Assembly: GCA_000436915.1 (NCBI GenBank)
Contig: HF994078.1
Span: forward strand, 43,811-50,298
Reading direction: 5' to 3'
DNA from: Prevotella sp. CAG:1092
GTDB lineage: Bacteria > Bacteroidota > Bacteroidia > Bacteroidales > Bacteroidaceae
DNA: 6,488 bases
Within the stretch, counting starts at the first letter, position 1. Each line of letters begins with the position of its first letter. Below the pieces are notes generated by a model. The model did no database searches, had not been told where the DNA came from, and saw only the letters and a program-made list of their open reading frames with translations. Shown here piece by piece: positions 1-6,303 of this stretch. The position numbers and the translations under genes were made by a program.

Positions 1-1
1 G

Positions 2-42
2 GAAAGGGGAATGTAGCTATCCAAATTTAGTTATTCTCTTTC
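2..42 (-). terminator. Possible hairpin terminator after the nitroreductase gene
   Basis: Bases 2-12 (GAAAGGGGAAT) can pair with 33-42 (ATTCTCTTTC) with one bulge and one wobble pair. Bases 15-19 can pair with 28-32 inside it, partly through a G-T wobble. On the minus strand this lies just after the stop of the nitroreductase gene. The window ends before any T-run could be seen, so its role as a terminator is only a guess. Confidence 0.25.
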
Positions 43-50
43 GTCCTTAT

Positions 51-599
51 TTACTCACCGAATACTTCGTAAGATATGTTCTCTTCTTTCCATTTGTCTT
101 TAGGCTGCTGCGTTTCTTTTGGGTAGCCAATGACTATTGTTGAGAATGGAATGATGGAACTTGGAAGATTGAGAAGTTGGGATATTGCTTCGCAACGATT
201 TTGGGCAGGGTAGGTGCCTGTCCATACAGCTCCTAATTCCATGGCGTGGGCTGCTAATAGGATGTTTTGGGTTGCTGCAGATGCATCTTGCACCCAGAAT
301 TCGCGAACTAGGTCGTTGCTTTCGTTGCGCATGTCGCCACAAACAACTATCGCTAAAGGCGCTTCTTTAGCCATTCTGGCGTTAGGTGTGATTTCTGCTA
401 TTTTCTGTAATGTAGCCTTGTTTTTCACAACAATGAAATGCCATGGCTGGATATTGACAGCTGATGGAGCAGCCATGCCTGCTCGTAGAAGTTTCTCGAT
501 TTTGCTGTCTTCTACAGGCTTGTCCTGATATGAGCGAACGGAAGTTCGGGTGATGATGTTGTGATAAACTATATCTGAATCGTTTTTAGTCTGTGTCAT
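51..599 (-). CDS. Nitroreductase family protein (FMN-dependent oxidoreductase)
   Basis: This 182-residue protein has the layout of a small single-domain nitroreductase, a family of homodimeric cytoplasmic enzymes that use FMN and NAD(P)H to reduce nitro compounds, quinones or flavins. Visible marks are the N-terminal RTSVRSY phosphate-contact motif (residues 18-24), APSAVNIQPW (44-53, flavin-side loop), the helix WVQDASAATQNILLAAHAM (102-120) followed by ELGAVWTG, and the closing IGYP strand motif (157-160) with a basic KDKWK segment near residue 170. Length is usual for the short NfsB-like members. The ATG at 597-599 is the only start that keeps the N-terminal RTSVRSY motif. It lies downstream of glyA in the same direction, with a strong hairpin between them. 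I see no promoter of the Bacteroidota type in the 97-bp gap, so it may depend on readthrough from glyA or on an unrecognised promoter. The family is clear, but the physiological substrate cannot be told from sequence. Confidence 0.92.
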   Translation of the reverse strand: MTQTKNDSDIVYHNIITRTSVRSYQDKPVEDSKIEKLLRAGMAAPSAVNIQPWHFIVVKNKATLQKIAEITPNARMAKEAPLAIVVCGDMRNESNDLVREFWVQDASAATQNILLAAHAMELGAVWTGTYPAQNRCEAISQLLNLPSSIIPFSTIVIGYPKETQQPKDKWKEENISYEVFGE

Positions 600-618
600 A
601 ATTGGTGTTGCTATCTAC

Positions 619-666
619 AAAAATCCCCCGATAAGGGATATGGAATAATCCATAAGCCTTGTCGGG
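619..666 (-). terminator. Intrinsic terminator downstream of glyA
   Basis: The lower stem is CCCGATAAGG (627-636) with CCTTGTCGGG (657-666), ten pairs including one wobble. Above a 2x2 internal loop sits an upper stem TATGGA (639-644) with TCCATA (649-654) and an ATAA loop. Read on the minus strand, the stem is followed by GGA and then five T (positions 623-619), the classic intrinsic terminator form. It begins about 30 bases after the glyA stop and its T-run ends about 20 bases before the nitroreductase start codon, so it probably closes the glyA transcript and limits expression of the next gene. Confidence 0.8.
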
Positions 667-696
667 AGACGACTGTTGAAAATATAATAATGCGTT

Positions 697-1977
697 TTAG
701 TATGCGAACAAAGGATAATCCTTCATGGTCTCGTTGACCTTAGCACGTACGTTGGCAATTACCTTCTCGTCTTCTGGAGCATTCAATACTTCCTCGATGA
801 GTTCTGCTATCAATGCCATCATATCTTCCTTAGCACCACGTGTGGTCATGGCTGCTGTTCCGAGACGGATACCGCTGGTCTGGAATGCGCTACGCGAATC
901 GAATGGCACCATGTTCTTGTTTACTGTGATGTCGGCAGCTACAAGTGCATTCTCTGCAACCTTACCTGTGAGGTCTGGATATTTGCTTCTGAGGTCTACG
1001 AGCATAGAGTGGTTATCGGTACCGCCACTAACGATAGAGAAACCGCGGTCTACCAAGTTCTGTGCCAATACGGCTGCATTCTTCTTAACCTGTGTAGCAT
1101 ATTCTTTCCATGATGGTTGGAGGTTTTCACCAAATCCTACTGCCTTAGCTGCGATGACATGCTCCAATGGACCGCCCTGTGTGCCAGGGAATACTGCTGA
1201 GTTCAACAACATGCTCATCATCTTAGGTTCACCCTTCTTTGTGGTGAGACCCCAAGGGTTCTCGAAGTCTTTACCCATGAGGATGATACCGCCACGAGGA
1301 CCACGTAGAGTCTTGTGGGTTGTAGAAGTTACGATGTGTGCATATTTAACAGGGTTGTCGAGCAAGCCTGCTGCGATAAGACCTGCTGGGTGAGCCATGT
1401 CTATCATGAGCAATGCTCCTACCTCGTCGGCAATCTGACGCATTCTCTTATAGTCCCATTCACGGCTATATGCTGAACCGCCACCAATGATGAGTTTTGG
1501 CTTGTGTTCCAATGCCAGGCGCTCCATCTCGTCGTAGTCTACACGACCTGTCTCTTTGTTGAGGTTGTAGCCAACTGGCTTGTAGAGAATACCTGATGTG
1601 TTGACAAGGCTACCATGAGAGAGGTGGCCACCGTGATCAAGATTCAATCCCATGAAGGTGTCGCCTGGCTTGAGTACTGCGAGCAATACTGCAGCGTTGG
1701 CCTGGGCTCCAGAGTGTGGCTGCACGTTGGCAAATTCAGCACCAAATAGTTTCTTTACTCTTTCGCGAGCAAGGTCTTCTACTTGGTCTACTACTTGGCA
1801 ACCACCATAATAACGTTTGCCAGGAAGACCTTCAGCATATTTGTTTGTCAAATAGCTGCCCATGGCTTGCATCACTTCATCACTAACAAAGTTTTCTGAA
1901 GCAATAAGCTCCATACCTTTGAGCTGTCGCTGATGTTCTCTTTCGATAAGATCGAAAATCTCTTGGTCTCTTTTCAT
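697..1977 (-). CDS. glyA: Serine hydroxymethyltransferase
   Basis: This PLP enzyme interconverts serine plus tetrahydrofolate with glycine plus 5,10-methylene-tetrahydrofolate, the main source of one-carbon units for purines, thymidylate and methionine. It acts in the cytoplasm as a dimer or tetramer. The 426 residues are the normal bacterial length. The PLP-binding lysine is K222 in TSTTHKTLRGPRGG; D193 and H196 (MIDMAHPAG) match the residues that hold the cofactor ring. KYAEGLPGKRYYGG (46-59) carries the conserved active-site Tyr and Glu (Y47, E49), and R371 in SGIRLGTAA matches the substrate-carboxylate arginine. The start MKRDQEIFDLIEREHQRQ fits the family N-terminus. No Shine-Dalgarno is evident, as is usual in Bacteroidota. 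A strong promoter lies about 95 bases upstream (2071-2102) and a strong terminator follows, so it probably forms its own transcription unit, though readthrough from pyrBI cannot be excluded. Identification is secure. Confidence 0.98.
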   Translation of the reverse strand: MKRDQEIFDLIEREHQRQLKGMELIASENFVSDEVMQAMGSYLTNKYAEGLPGKRYYGGCQVVDQVEDLARERVKKLFGAEFANVQPHSGAQANAAVLLAVLKPGDTFMGLNLDHGGHLSHGSLVNTSGILYKPVGYNLNKETGRVDYDEMERLALEHKPKLIIGGGSAYSREWDYKRMRQIADEVGALLMIDMAHPAGLIAAGLLDNPVKYAHIVTSTTHKTLRGPRGGIILMGKDFENPWGLTTKKGEPKMMSMLLNSAVFPGTQGGPLEHVIAAKAVGFGENLQPSWKEYATQVKKNAAVLAQNLVDRGFSIVSGGTDNHSMLVDLRSKYPDLTGKVAENALVAADITVNKNMVPFDSRSAFQTSGIRLGTAAMTTRGAKEDMMALIAELIEEVLNAPEDEKVIANVRAKVNETMKDYPLFAY

Positions 1978-2070
1978 TGTTGCGGTTGTATTTTTATTAA
2001 GTGAGGTTAATTGTTTTATTTAACTTCTTTGTCCGCTCTTGATGAGTGGGCTGGGGTGGAAATGCGGATG

Positions 2071-2102
2071 CAAAGGTAATAGAAAACTATGGATTGACAA
2101 AA
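2071..2102 (-). promoter_or_regulatory. Bacteroidota-type promoter of glyA
   Basis: On the minus strand the -7 element is TACCTTTG (2078-2071), a full match to TAnnTTTG. The -33 element is TTTTG (2102-2098), 19 bp upstream. The same -7 octamer and the same 19-bp spacer occur in the rRNA promoter at the right end of this window. Transcription should begin a few bases to the left of 2071, giving an untranslated leader of roughly 85-90 bases. I see no known riboswitch fold in that leader. The promoter sits about 80 bases past the pyrI stop codon, in a gap with no convincing terminator. Confidence 0.82.
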
Positions 2103-2182
2103 TAAAAGCGATAATTTGTAATCTGTATAGTCCTTATTCGTTGCAAAGTGTTAGTAACCCCCGCTGTGTAGATTGGTCTGTG

Positions 2183-2638
2183 TTAGCAGAGTTCTACCTT
2201 TGTGATGTCTTGCTCCTTGTCGCAGTAGTGGCATTTCACGATACCTTTTTCTTTGTCTACGAAGTTGAATATTGTAGACATAGGCTCGTTGTTGGTGATG
2301 CATTTTGGATTGTTGCACTTCACGATGCCTTTGAGCTCGTTAGGGGTTTCAACCATCTTCTTCTCTACTACTTCGTAGTCTTGAATGATGTTTAGCACAA
2401 CATTTGGGGCTACTACCGACAGACGGCTGATTTCTTCTTTGGTAAAGAATTTGTCGCTAACCTTGATGATACCTTTGTTTTTAACCTTCTTAGAAGCAAA
2501 GTTGTTTCCTATGGTGACTGGTGTTTCCAATTTGTCTAATCCTAAGAGTGTTGCCACCTGATATGTTTTGTCGGCAGGTATATGGTCGATAACGGTGCCG
2601 TTCTTAATGGCGGCAACCAAACGTTCTTTCTTGCTCAT
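2183..2638 (-). CDS. pyrI: Aspartate carbamoyltransferase regulatory chain
   Basis: The 151-residue product is the zinc-containing regulatory subunit that joins PyrB trimers into the allosteric aspartate transcarbamoylase holoenzyme and binds ATP or CTP (E. coli PyrI has 153 residues). The N-terminal nucleotide-binding domain starts with NGTVIDHIPA (13-22), the most conserved PyrI segment. Lysines K55 and K59 and the YEVVEKK segment (88-94) lie where the E. coli effector-site lysines are found. The C-terminal domain has the full zinc set C108, C113, C136 and C139, with spacing C-x4-C, x22, C-x2-C. An extra cysteine is the last residue (C151). The gene lies 27 bp after pyrB in the same direction, the classical pyrBI order. 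The start codon ATG directly precedes SKKERLVAAI, as in the family. All features needed for a feedback-regulated holoenzyme appear intact. Confidence 0.97.
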   Translation of the reverse strand: MSKKERLVAAIKNGTVIDHIPADKTYQVATLLGLDKLETPVTIGNNFASKKVKNKGIIKVSDKFFTKEEISRLSVVAPNVVLNIIQDYEVVEKKMVETPNELKGIVKCNNPKCITNNEPMSTIFNFVDKEKGIVKCHYCDKEQDITKVELC

Positions 2639-2665
2639 ATTATTATAAAAACGTGTTAGAAAGGT

Positions 2666-3613
2666 TTATTCTATAATGGTTTTATCATTCTTGATGTCTT
2701 CGAGGCTTATGCCAAGGCAACGGCAGAATATGGCCTCGCGAGCATAGAGTCCGTTTTGGGCTTGCTGGATGTAGTAGGCATGTGGATTGTCGTCAACATC
2801 GTAGGCAATCTCATTTACTCGTGGCAGCGGATGGAGAATCTTCATGTTCTCTTTCACGTTGTCGAGCATATCATTCTTCAGAATATATACATTCTTCACA
2901 CGTTCATATTCCATAAGGTCGCTGAAACGCTCTTTCTGTACGCGCGTCATATATATAATGTCGGCGTCGGCAATTACTTTCTCATTGAAAGCTGTGTGCT
3001 CCTGGAAGTTGATGTCGTGTTCCTTGCAATAGAGCTTATATTCGTTAGGCATTGCAAGCTCTTTTGGTGCCACGAAATGGAATGTTGGATTAAAGTGACG
3101 CATTGCCGTAATCAGAGAGTGAACGGTTCTACCATATTTAAGGTCGCCAACAAGATAGATGTTGAGGTTATCAAGTGTACCTTGGGTCTTGTAGATAGAG
3201 TAGAGGTCCAAGAGACATTGTGATGGATGCTCGTGAGCTCCATCGCCAGCATTAACAATAGGTATTGGCGCAACCTCGCTTGCGTATTGTGCTGCTCCTT
3301 CTATATAGTGGCGCATTGCTATGACATCAGCATAGTTGCTCACCATAAGGATGGTGTCCTTAAGGGTTTCACCTTTTGTGGTGCTCGAAGTCTTGGCATC
3401 AGAGAAACCGATGACTCTTGCACCAAGGCGGTTGGCGGCTGTTTGGAAACTTAACTGAGTACGGGTAGAAGGCTCAAAAAACAAAGTAGCTACTACCTTA
3501 CCCTTTAATAACTCTCTGTTTGGATGCTTTTCAAACTCTTGCGCCATTTCAATGAGATGCATGATTTCTTCTCTTGAAAGGTCGGCAATAGTCACGAAAT
3601 TATGTTTTTCCAT
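2666..3613 (-). CDS. pyrB: Aspartate carbamoyltransferase catalytic chain
   Basis: PyrB condenses carbamoyl phosphate with L-aspartate to carbamoyl-aspartate, the committed step of de novo pyrimidine synthesis, with active sites shared between neighbouring chains of a trimer. The 315-residue protein matches the family in length (E. coli 311). The carbamoyl-phosphate domain shows FFEPSTRT with S49-T50-R51-T52, the mobile loop SSTTKGET with K80 reaching into the next subunit, MRH with R101, and HPSQ with H129 and Q132. The aspartate domain shows KYGRTVHS (R162), TRVQKER (R224) and HPLPRVNEI (L263). The tail QNGLYAREAIFCRCLG is the usual final helix. It is the first gene of a pyrB-pyrI operon, with pyrI 27 bp downstream. 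A 164-bp gap separates it from the divergent PBP gene. I see no leader-peptide attenuator or PyrR-type structure in that gap, so its control is unknown. Confidence 0.98.
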   Translation of the reverse strand: MEKHNFVTIADLSREEIMHLIEMAQEFEKHPNRELLKGKVVATLFFEPSTRTQLSFQTAANRLGARVIGFSDAKTSSTTKGETLKDTILMVSNYADVIAMRHYIEGAAQYASEVAPIPIVNAGDGAHEHPSQCLLDLYSIYKTQGTLDNLNIYLVGDLKYGRTVHSLITAMRHFNPTFHFVAPKELAMPNEYKLYCKEHDINFQEHTAFNEKVIADADIIYMTRVQKERFSDLMEYERVKNVYILKNDMLDNVKENMKILHPLPRVNEIAYDVDDNPHAYYIQQAQNGLYAREAIFCRCLGISLEDIKNDKTIIE

Positions 3614-3666
3614 ATTGTATATTGGTTGATTGACTTAAAATCGGTGCTAAGTTACATATTATTTTC

Positions 3667-3687
3667 CAAAGTGTAGGTCTTTTCAAA
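3667..3687 (-). promoter_or_regulatory. Weak candidate promoter element for pyrBI
   Basis: On the minus strand, TACACTTTG (3675-3667) resembles the -7 box TAnnTTTG with one extra base. A TTTG at 3687-3684 lies too close (8 bp) to be a normal -33 element. A second poor candidate is TAACTTAG (3654-3647). Neither is convincing. I list this only because the pyrBI promoter must lie in the 3614-3777 gap if the operon starts at pyrB. Confidence 0.2.
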
Positions 3688-3697
3688 TAAAAAGTTG

Positions 3698-3705
3698 TAT
3701 TTTTG
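3698..3705 (+). promoter_or_regulatory. Candidate -7 element of the PBP gene promoter
   Basis: TATTTTTG is a full match to the Bacteroidota -7 box TAnnTTTG. The expected -33 position, about 19 bp upstream, reads AGGT and is not a match, so this may be a weak or activator-dependent promoter. Transcription would start near 3710, giving a leader of about 65 bases before the ATG at 3778. That leader is A-rich, has no Shine-Dalgarno, and contains a 14-codon reading frame (3718-3762). Confidence 0.45.
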
Positions 3706-3777
3706 CCCATAAATTGAATGGTGATGATGATTATTTGTCAAAACCTAATAACAAAGAAATAACCATAAAACGAATTT

Positions 3778-6087
3778 ATGAGAAAGAAATTTATTCTCTT
3801 CCTTTGGATAGCATTGGCAACTTCGGTGGTGGTTGTTGGTGTTGTTTTTTGCTTGATATGGAACGGAGTAATAGGCTATATGCCAGATATGAAAGATCTC
3901 CAAAATCCTATTAGCAGGTTTGCTACGCAGATTTATTCTTCAGATGGCAAGGTGCTGGGAACTTGGAATATTAACAAATCAAACAGAATTCCTGTTGCTT
4001 ACTCTAATCTTTCCCCACATCTCGTTCATGCACTTGTTGCTACTGAGGATGCTCGTTTCTATGAGCATTCTGGTATTGATTTCTATGCTGTTGGACGTGC
4101 CGTGGTGAAGAGAGGACTTTTAGGTCAGACAAGTGCTGGAGGTGGTAGTACAATCACGCAGCAGTTGGCTAAGCAGTTGTATTCGCATCCTGTGAAGTCA
4201 ACAGCCGAACGCTTGTTCCAAAAACCTATAGAGTGGGTGATAGCAATAAAGCTTGAGCGATATTTCACTAAAGAGGAGATTATTGCTCTGTATCTTAACT
4301 ATTTCGACTTCTTGCATGGAGCTGTTGGTATAAAAACAGCTGCTCAGACATATTTTAATAAGGAACCTAAGGATTTGACGATTCTTGAGTCGGCAACGCT
4401 TATTGGCTTGTGTAAGAATCCATCGTTGTTTAATCCTGTAAGATTCCCTGATCGTTGTAAGGATAGACGAAATGTCGTGCTTGCTCAGATGGAGAAGGCT
4501 GGATATTTGACTTCTGGTGAATGTGAGAAATTGCAGGGTGATTCGTTGAAGTTGGATTTCCATCGTACCGATCATAAGGATGGCTCTGCTGTTTATTTCA
4601 GAGAATTCTTGCGCCAATATCTTATGGCTAAACGTCCTGAGAAGGAAGACTATCCTGAGTGGAATAAACGTCAGTTTGTGCTCGACTCAATCTCTTGGGT
4701 ATCAGATCCTTTATATGGATGGTGTAATAAGAACTTTAAGAAGAATGGACAGCCTTATAATATATACACCGATGGCTTGAAGGTGTATACAACTGTTGAT
4801 TCGCGTATGCAGAAGTATGCCGAAGAAGCTGTCTATGGGCATGTAGCGAAATTCCTTCAGCCTGCTTTCGATAAGGAAAATAAGCGTAAGCCAAATGCTC
4901 CATTTACAGGACAGCTAACAAAGCAGCAGGTGACGCAGATTATGAAGCGTTCTATGGTGCAGAGCGATAGATATAGGGGTATGAAGGCGGCAGGTTTTGA
5001 TGACGAGGATATCTTTGCTTCATTCAGAAAGCCTAAGGAAATGACAATCTTCACTTATCATGGTGATATAGATACCATCATGACTCCTTATGATTCTATT
5101 AGGTATTATAAGTCGTTCCTCAGAACAGGATTTATGAGTATGGAGCCACAAACTGGATATGTGAAGGCATATGTTGGTGGTATCAACTTCTCGCATTTCC
5201 AATACGATATGGCTATGGGGGGTAGACGTCAAGTTGGTTCTACTATAAAACCATTCCTATATTCTTTGGCTATGGAAAATGGATTCTCTCCATGTGATTT
5301 GGCACCTAATGTGCAGACTACGTATATGGTGGCAGGACAACCTTGGACTCCAAGAAATAGTAGTCGGAAGAGATATGGCGAAATGGTTACGCTGAAGTGG
5401 GGTCTTGCTAATTCTAATAACTGGATATCTGCTTATCTGATGAGTAAGCTCAATCCTAACCAGTTTGTGGAATTGCTTCATGGTTTTGGAATCAATAACC
5501 CAGAGATTCATCCTTCTCTGGCTTTGTGTCTCGGACCATGTGAGGTGTCGGTTGCTGAAATGGTGAGTGCATATACTGCATTTGCAAATAATGGTATTCG
5601 TTGTGCTCCGCTCTTCGTTACTCGCATCGAAGATAATGAAGGTAATGTTATAGCTAAGTTCCAACCTAGAATGAATGAGGTTATTAGTCCGGAAAGTGCA
5701 TACAAGATGCTTGTTGAACTGATGGCGGTTATTGACGAGGGTACTGGTAGAAGAGTAAGATTCAAATATAATCTTCAGGGACAAATCGGAGGTAAGACAG
5801 GTACTACCAACCGCAACTCTGACGCATGGTTTATAGGATTTACTCCTCAGCTCGTTAGTGGGTGCTGGGTTGGTGGAGAAGATCGTGATATCCATTTCGA
5901 CTCTATGAATATGGGACAGGGTGCCACGATGGCTCTTCCTATCTGGGCGTATTATATGACGAAGGTGTATAGGGATACTTCGCTCGGATATTCTCCTTCC
6001 GATTTTAATATACCAGAAGACTTTAATGCTTGTCAAAAAGAGGATCCTTCGGATGGAAATGAAGAAATAGAAGATGTTTTTGAATAA
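3778..6087 (+). CDS. mrcA: Class A penicillin-binding protein (PBP1A-like, glycosyltransferase plus transpeptidase)
   Basis: This bifunctional cell-wall enzyme polymerises lipid II into glycan strands and cross-links the stem peptides in the periplasm. The 769 residues begin with a short basic start (MRKK) and one membrane anchor (about 5-29). The GT51 domain follows (about 60-240): ATEDARFYEHSG with catalytic E90, GGSTITQQLAKQL (122-134), and TKEEIIALYLN with the second glutamate E167. GLKVYTTVDSRMQ (333-345) leads into a long lysine-rich linker (about 353-450). The transpeptidase domain (about 452-730) has SMEPQTGYVKAYVGG, the acyl-serine motif STIK (S488, K491), SNN (546-548) and KTGT (673-676). 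All catalytic motifs are intact, so it should be active and beta-lactam binding. The last 18 residues are strongly acidic. The protein has ten cysteines outside the membrane. The gene is divergent from pyrBI, stands alone and ends in a strong terminator. The symbol mrcA is used by family analogy; ponA or pbp1A would serve equally. Confidence 0.95.
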   Translation: MRKKFILFLWIALATSVVVVGVVFCLIWNGVIGYMPDMKDLQNPISRFATQIYSSDGKVLGTWNINKSNRIPVAYSNLSPHLVHALVATEDARFYEHSGIDFYAVGRAVVKRGLLGQTSAGGGSTITQQLAKQLYSHPVKSTAERLFQKPIEWVIAIKLERYFTKEEIIALYLNYFDFLHGAVGIKTAAQTYFNKEPKDLTILESATLIGLCKNPSLFNPVRFPDRCKDRRNVVLAQMEKAGYLTSGECEKLQGDSLKLDFHRTDHKDGSAVYFREFLRQYLMAKRPEKEDYPEWNKRQFVLDSISWVSDPLYGWCNKNFKKNGQPYNIYTDGLKVYTTVDSRMQKYAEEAVYGHVAKFLQPAFDKENKRKPNAPFTGQLTKQQVTQIMKRSMVQSDRYRGMKAAGFDDEDIFASFRKPKEMTIFTYHGDIDTIMTPYDSIRYYKSFLRTGFMSMEPQTGYVKAYVGGINFSHFQYDMAMGGRRQVGSTIKPFLYSLAMENGFSPCDLAPNVQTTYMVAGQPWTPRNSSRKRYGEMVTLKWGLANSNNWISAYLMSKLNPNQFVELLHGFGINNPEIHPSLALCLGPCEVSVAEMVSAYTAFANNGIRCAPLFVTRIEDNEGNVIAKFQPRMNEVISPESAYKMLVELMAVIDEGTGRRVRFKYNLQGQIGGKTGTTNRNSDAWFIGFTPQLVSGCWVGGEDRDIHFDSMNMGQGATMALPIWAYYMTKVYRDTSLGYSPSDFNIPEDFNACQKEDPSDGNEEIEDVFE

Positions 6088-6094
6088 AATAAGG

Positions 6095-6146
6095 AACATG
6101 TTAAACCCAAATCGGTATTTTTACTGATTTGGGTTTAATGTTTTAT
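6095..6146 (+). terminator. Strong intrinsic terminator after the PBP gene
   Basis: TTAAACCCAAATC (6101-6113) pairs perfectly with GATTTGGGTTTAA (6126-6138). It extends inward by one G-T wobble and GTA/TAC around a TTTT loop, so the stem has 17 pairs. AACA (6095-6098) can also pair with TGTT (6139-6142) across a small bulge. A T-rich run follows (TGTTTTATAT, then TTTTT near 6152). It lies about 13 bases after the PBP stop and separates that transcript from the rRNA promoter region. Confidence 0.9.
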
Positions 6147-6207
6147 ATAGTTTTTCTAAAAATGATGTATAGAAGATGTCTTTTTATAGGCCTCTGCAAA
6201 TATATAA

Positions 6208-6243
6208 TGTACGTATATGTATATATTTAATAATGTGTACGTA
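6208..6243. repeat. Two direct copies of TGTACGTA in the rRNA upstream region
   Basis: TGTACGTA occurs at 6208-6215 and again at 6236-6243, 28 bp apart. Each copy contains the palindrome TACGTA. They lie in very A/T-rich DNA (TATATA-type) just upstream of the first promoter-like block. They could be protein-binding sites or chance. The A/T-rich stretch from about 6170 to 6240 could also act as an upstream activating element for the rRNA promoter. Confidence 0.3.
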
Positions 6244-6245
6244 GT

Positions 6246-6282
6246 TTTGGTTGTTTACGAAAGTTAAACAATATACTTTTTG
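6246..6282 (+). promoter_or_regulatory. Upstream promoter-like block (possible second rRNA promoter)
   Basis: AGTTTTGG at 6243-6250, followed by GTTT and CGAAA, closely resembles the -33 region of the downstream rRNA promoter (6301-6320). A TACTTTTTG (6274-6282) stands where a -7 box could be, but it has one extra base and the spacer is 24 bp instead of 19. It may be a weak tandem promoter, a decayed copy, or a regulatory site. Its spacer holds the inverted repeat listed separately. Confidence 0.35.
6251..6271. repeat. Inverted repeat TTGTTTA-N7-TAAACAA (operator-like)
   Basis: TTGTTTA (6251-6257) and TAAACAA (6265-6271) are perfect reverse complements separated by CGAAAGT. The 21-bp symmetrical site lies inside the spacer of the upstream promoter-like block and about 30 bp ahead of the -33 element of the main rRNA promoter. 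This is the shape of a dimeric regulator site, though a small hairpin or chance in A/T-rich DNA is possible. Confidence 0.35.
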
Positions 6283-6303
6283 ATACAAAAAAGCTAAGAA
6301 AGT

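Noticed and set aside
725..1393. Open frame on the plus strand opposite glyA (222 codons)
   Set aside because: It overlaps conserved glyA sequence throughout, including the PLP-lysine region. The composition is that of a reversed coding strand, and no promoter precedes it.
2032..2068. Stem TCCGC/GCGGA in the glyA leader as a possible riboswitch or attenuator
   Set aside because: It has only five pairs across a 27-base loop. No folate or glycine riboswitch core is recognisable and no terminator follows.
2110..2123. Possible terminator after pyrI (GATTACAAATTATC followed by a T-rich run, minus strand)
   Set aside because: The stem has only four pairs with a mismatch in A/T-rich sequence, too weak to call. 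No convincing pyrBI terminator was found.
2148..2186. Direct repeat GTGTTAG at 2148-2154 and 2180-2186
   Set aside because: The copies are only seven bases long and one overlaps the pyrI stop codon. Chance is a sufficient explanation.
2194..2201. TACCTTTG on the plus strand, a perfect -7 box
   Set aside because: It lies inside the 3' end of pyrI, no TTTG is found 19 bp upstream, and no plus-strand gene follows.
5257..6099. Long open frame on the minus strand opposite the PBP gene (280 codons)
   Set aside because: It lies entirely opposite the conserved transpeptidase domain, its translation shows no recognisable family, and it runs through the PBP terminator side without a promoter. It is best explained as an antisense shadow.
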